Shown piece after piece: positions 8,054 to 9,438 of a DNA stretch of 9,438 bases. Position numbers and translations under genes: made by a program. How positions within the stretch are numbered: the stretch's first letter is position 1; each line of letters begins with the position of its first letter. Source of the stretch: Sulfurivirga caldicuralii (lineage in GTDB: Bacteria; Pseudomonadota; Gammaproteobacteria; Thiomicrospirales; Thiomicrospiraceae); NCBI GenBank assembly GCA_015661715.1, contig DQVN01000160.1:1-9438 (forward strand), read 5' to 3'. The notes below the pieces were generated by a model that did not search any database, had not been told where the DNA came from, and saw only the letters and a program-made list of their open reading frames with translations.

Positions 8054-9438
8054 CAATACTCCTTCGAGACCAAAACCTTCCGGCTTCCATTTGACGCCAT
8101 GCTACTCACCACGCCAGCCTTCTCCATGGCCTCAACAATCCGGGCCGCCCGATTATAACCAATACTGAATTGACGCTGAATCATCGAGACAGAGACCCGC
8201 TGTTTTTCAATCACAAAAGCCACCGCTGCGTCATACAGGCTGTCCTGCTCCCCATCCGACTCACCGCCGATCGCCTGCGCAGCGATTCCCTCATCCCCCT
8301 GCTGCAAATGCATATCCAAATATTGCGGCGCCCCTTGCTGCTTAACAAACTCCACCACCCGATGCACCTCCTCATCAGCAACAAACGCGCCGTGGACCCG
8401 TCGTGGCACCCCACTGCCTGGTGGTAGATAGAGCATATCCCCCTGCCCCAACAGGTGTTCCGCCCCCATCTGATCCAGAATAGTGCGTGAATCCACCTTA
8501 GAAGAGACCTGAAAAGCAATGCGCGTAGGGATATTCGCTTTGATCAATCCTGTTATGACATTGACGGATGGCCGCTGCGTTGCCAAAATCAAATGAATAC
8601 CCGCCGCACGCGCTTTTTGCGCCAAGCGGGCGATCAACTCTTCCACCTTCTTGCCCACCACCATCATCATGTCAGCGAACTCATCGATCACCACCACGAT
8701 AAACGGCAGCGGCGTCAGCGTCGGCGCCGACTCCGCCAGCTCATGACCAAAGCTGGGATCCGGTTTCCATAGTGGATCCACCAGGGGTTCGCCGCGGTCG
8801 ATCGCTGCGCGCACCTTTTCATTAAACCCACTAATATTACGCACCCCCAGTTTTGCCATCAGTTGATAGCGTCGATCCATCTCATACACGCACCAGCGCA
8901 AAGCACTGGCTGCCTCATTCATATCCGTTACCACCGGCGTAAGCAGGTGGGGAATATCTTCATAGACTGACAATTCGAGCATTTTCGGATCCACCATGAT
9001 CAGACGCACCTGCTCCGGGGTCGCCTTATACAACATGGACAGAATCATGGCATTGATACCAACGGATTTGCCCGAACCTGTCGTACCCGCCACGAGCAAA
9101 TGGGGCATTTTCGCCAGATCTGCGATAACGGGCTCCCCTGCAATATCCTTACCCAGTGCCAGGGTGAGCGGCGAATGCGCTTGCACAAATAATTCAGAGG
9201 TAATAATCTCCCGCAAGGCGATCACCTGCCGCTGTAAATTGGGTATCTCAATCCCCACCGTGGACTTACCGGGTATAACCTCCACCACCCGCACAGAAGG
9301 CACCGATAAGGCACGGGCCAAATCTTTCGCCAGATTGCTGATCTGAGAAACCTTAACACCCGGCGCTGGCAAAACCTCAAATCGGGTCACCACCGGCCCC
9401 GGCTGAACAGACTCAACTGCAGCCTTGACCCCAAAGTC
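8053..9438 (-). CDS. ftsK: DNA translocase FtsK, C-terminal part (5' end outside window)
   Basis: 461 codons are present and the frame stays open to the right edge, so the membrane domain and linker lie outside. FtsK is the hexameric pump that moves chromosome ends through the division septum and activates XerCD at dif. Numbering from the edge, the segment starts within the alpha domain at [20 protein letters not shown]. It continues with Walker A GTTGSGKS (118-125), Walker B IVVVIDEF (247-254), [12 protein letters not shown] (286-297) and TRIAF. A winged-helix gamma domain (about 399-461) with [14 protein letters not shown] should read KOPS sequences. The whole motor closely follows the E. 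coli pattern, and no motif is lost. A GTG at 9393 is internal Val and not a start. The TGA overlaps the lolA ATG by one base. SpoIIIE-type proteins share the motor, but the lolA-rarA-serS context favours FtsK. Confidence 0.97.
   Translation of the reverse strand, partial: DFGVKAAVESVQPGPVVTRFEVLPAPGVKVSQISNLAKDLARALSVPSVRVVEVIPGKSTVGIEIPNLQRQVIALREIITSELFVQAHSPLTLALGKDIAGEPVIADLAKMPHLLVAGTTGSGKSVGINAMILSMLYKATPEQVRLIMVDPKMLELSVYEDIPHLLTPVVTDMNEAASALRWCVYEMDRRYQLMAKLGVRNISGFNEKVRAAIDRGEPLVDPLWKPDPSFGHELAESAPTLTPLPFIVVVIDEFADMMMVVGKKVEELIARLAQKARAAGIHLILATQRPSVNVITGLIKANIPTRIAFQVSSKVDSRTILDQMGAEHLLGQGDMLYLPPGSGVPRRVHGAFVADEEVHRVVEFVKQQGAPQYLDMHLQQGDEGIAAQAIGGESDGEQDSLYDAAVAFVIEKQRVSVSMIQRQFSIGYNRAARIVEAMEKAGVVSSMASNGSRKVLVSKEY

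Overview
The window reads as an ordinary, densely coded chromosomal segment of a gammaproteobacterium of moderate G+C. This rests on the right-hand block, which on the minus strand runs ftsK, lolA, rarA, crcB, serS. The order ftsK-lolA-rarA-serS is a classical gammaproteobacterial arrangement, and LolA points to a Gram-negative envelope. The proteins resemble those of free-living, possibly chemolithotrophic, lineages, but I cannot name a genus. I see no rRNA, tRNA, CRISPR array, insertion sequence, prophage gene or attachment site, and no abrupt change of base or codon use.

Left part (1-2097, plus strand): the 3' end of an unrecognised open frame is followed by fumC (class II fumarase, TCA cycle) and a thioredoxin-family gene 33 bp downstream. 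These two look co-transcribed. A good sigma70-like promoter for fumC overlaps the stop codon of the upstream frame. Middle part (2094-3990): a minus-strand gene for a protein with two CBS domains ends tail to tail with the thioredoxin gene, their stop codons overlapping by 3 bp. Diverging from it are two plus-strand genes, a small cupin of the DUF861/Cupin_3 type and a ketopantoate-reductase-like Rossmann protein. They are closed by a strong hairpin terminator with T-runs on both sides.

Right part (4005-9438, minus strand): the 3' two thirds of ftsK (chromosome-dimer translocase, cut by the window edge), lolA (lipoprotein carrier), rarA (replication-associated AAA+ ATPase), crcB (fluoride channel) and serS (seryl-tRNA synthetase) are packed with overlaps of 1 and 4 bp and gaps of 0 and 4 bp, so they are very probably one operon. 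A DUF5335 gene with its own likely promoter follows serS and ends at the same bidirectional terminator.

Most of this is housekeeping. The parts of least known function are the CBS protein, the cupin, the reductase-like protein, the DUF5335 protein and the left-edge frame. I found no convincing evidence of an undescribed multi-gene system; the findings are modest observations on arrangement and on the poorly characterised proteins.
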